A stretch of 5,624 nucleotides of DNA. It comes from Chloroflexi bacterium RBG_16_48_8. Its GTDB lineage: Bacteria; Chloroflexota; Anaerolineae; Anaerolineales; E44-bin32. Made by a program: the position numbers and the translations under genes. The stretch lies in assembly GCA_001795115.1 (NCBI GenBank), contig MGNI01000175.1:25391-31014 (forward strand), given 5' to 3'. Shown piece by piece: positions 5,491 through 5,624 of this stretch; the first letter of the stretch is position 1, and every line of letters begins with the position of its first letter. A model generated the notes under the pieces. That model had not been told where the DNA came from. It saw only the letters and a list, made by a program, of their open reading frames with translations, and searched no databases.

Positions 5491-5624
5491 ATGCCCAACG
5501 GTTACCACGGCCGCATCCTACATGTGAACCTGTCCACCGGCCATTTCGAGGTCGAGCAGCCTGACGAAGCCTTCTACCGCCTCTATTTTGGTGGAAGTGC
5601 CTTGGCGTTGTACTACCTCCTTCA
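5491..5624 (+). CDS. aldehyde:ferredoxin oxidoreductase, N-terminal part (cut by window edge)
   Basis: The first 44 codons read MPNGYHGRILHVNLSTG, then an EVEQPDEAFYRLYFGGSALALYYLL segment. This is the standard opening of the AOR family: the G-(R/K)-I-L-x-V-N-L-(S/T)-T-G strand (residues 7-17), an acidic strand, then the GG-x-x-L-x-x-(Y/L)-L helix (34-44). Full-length members have about 600 residues, bind a tungsten (or molybdenum) bis-pterin and a [4Fe-4S] cluster, and oxidise aldehydes with ferredoxin as acceptor in anaerobes. The cofactor-binding parts lie beyond the window, so the subclass (AOR, GAPOR-like, WOR) is undetermined. The usual GGRGL is GGSAL here, which I associate with a divergent branch. 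AAGGAA (5477-5482) lies 8 bases before the ATG, a good ribosome site. The gene follows the aldehyde dehydrogenase in the same direction and is likely cotranscribed with it, although no terminator or clear promoter in the 104-base gap decides this. Confidence 0.85.
   Translation, partial: MPNGYHGRILHVNLSTGHFEVEQPDEAFYRLYFGGSALALYYLL

Overview
The window carries five clear genes plus the start of a sixth, all on the + strand. From left to right they encode an unrecognised small integral membrane protein, a HAD-IB type phosphatase, a DegV/FakB-type fatty-acid-binding protein, a divergent PlsY-type acyl-phosphate:glycerol-3-phosphate acyltransferase, an NAD(P)-dependent aldehyde dehydrogenase of the y4uC/lactaldehyde-like group, and the first 44 codons of a tungsten-type aldehyde:ferredoxin oxidoreductase (AOR), which runs off the right edge. 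No tRNA, rRNA, CRISPR array, transposase or phage gene was seen. Base composition is moderate and codon use looks alike across the genes.

The likely source is an anaerobic bacterium. AOR points to anaerobic, ferredoxin-based metabolism, and the PlsY variant (GSGTVSGSGVWEH in place of GSGNxGATN) resembles what I recall from Chloroflexota of the Anaerolineae type. This assignment is inference and was not tested by a search.

Positions 1-1635 hold a possible promoter (25-53), the membrane protein (87-599) and the HAD phosphatase (737-1411), each followed by modest intergenic spacers. Positions 1636-3227 hold the strongest functional unit. The DegV and PlsY genes overlap through ATGATG/TGATG and are almost certainly translated together. 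In the known FakAB pathway, a DegV-family protein presents a fatty acid to the kinase FakA, and PlsY then uses the resulting acyl phosphate to acylate glycerol-3-phosphate, so the pair encodes the two flanking steps of one pathway. No FakA (DAK2-domain) gene is in the window.

Positions 3228-3961 form a 734-base stretch without an established gene. It starts with an imperfect palindrome (arms 3224-3237 and 3270-3283) that takes in the plsY stop codon and resembles dispersed GAGCTTGTCGAAG-type repeats. It then holds a perfect TATAAT, a near-ideal ribosome binding site followed by only seven codons, and a 38-codon reading frame for a single-span membrane peptide. It ends with a good sigma-70-like promoter (3847-3876) flanked by CATTTCA direct repeats.

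Positions 3962-5624 hold the aldehyde dehydrogenase with a strong Shine-Dalgarno, then, after 104 bases, the AOR gene start. The two are probably a co-regulated aldehyde-oxidising unit using two different electron acceptors, NAD(P)+ and ferredoxin. The most interesting items are the DegV-PlsY coupling with a motif-divergent PlsY, the ALDH-AOR pair, the structured plsY-ALDH spacer and the unassigned membrane protein.
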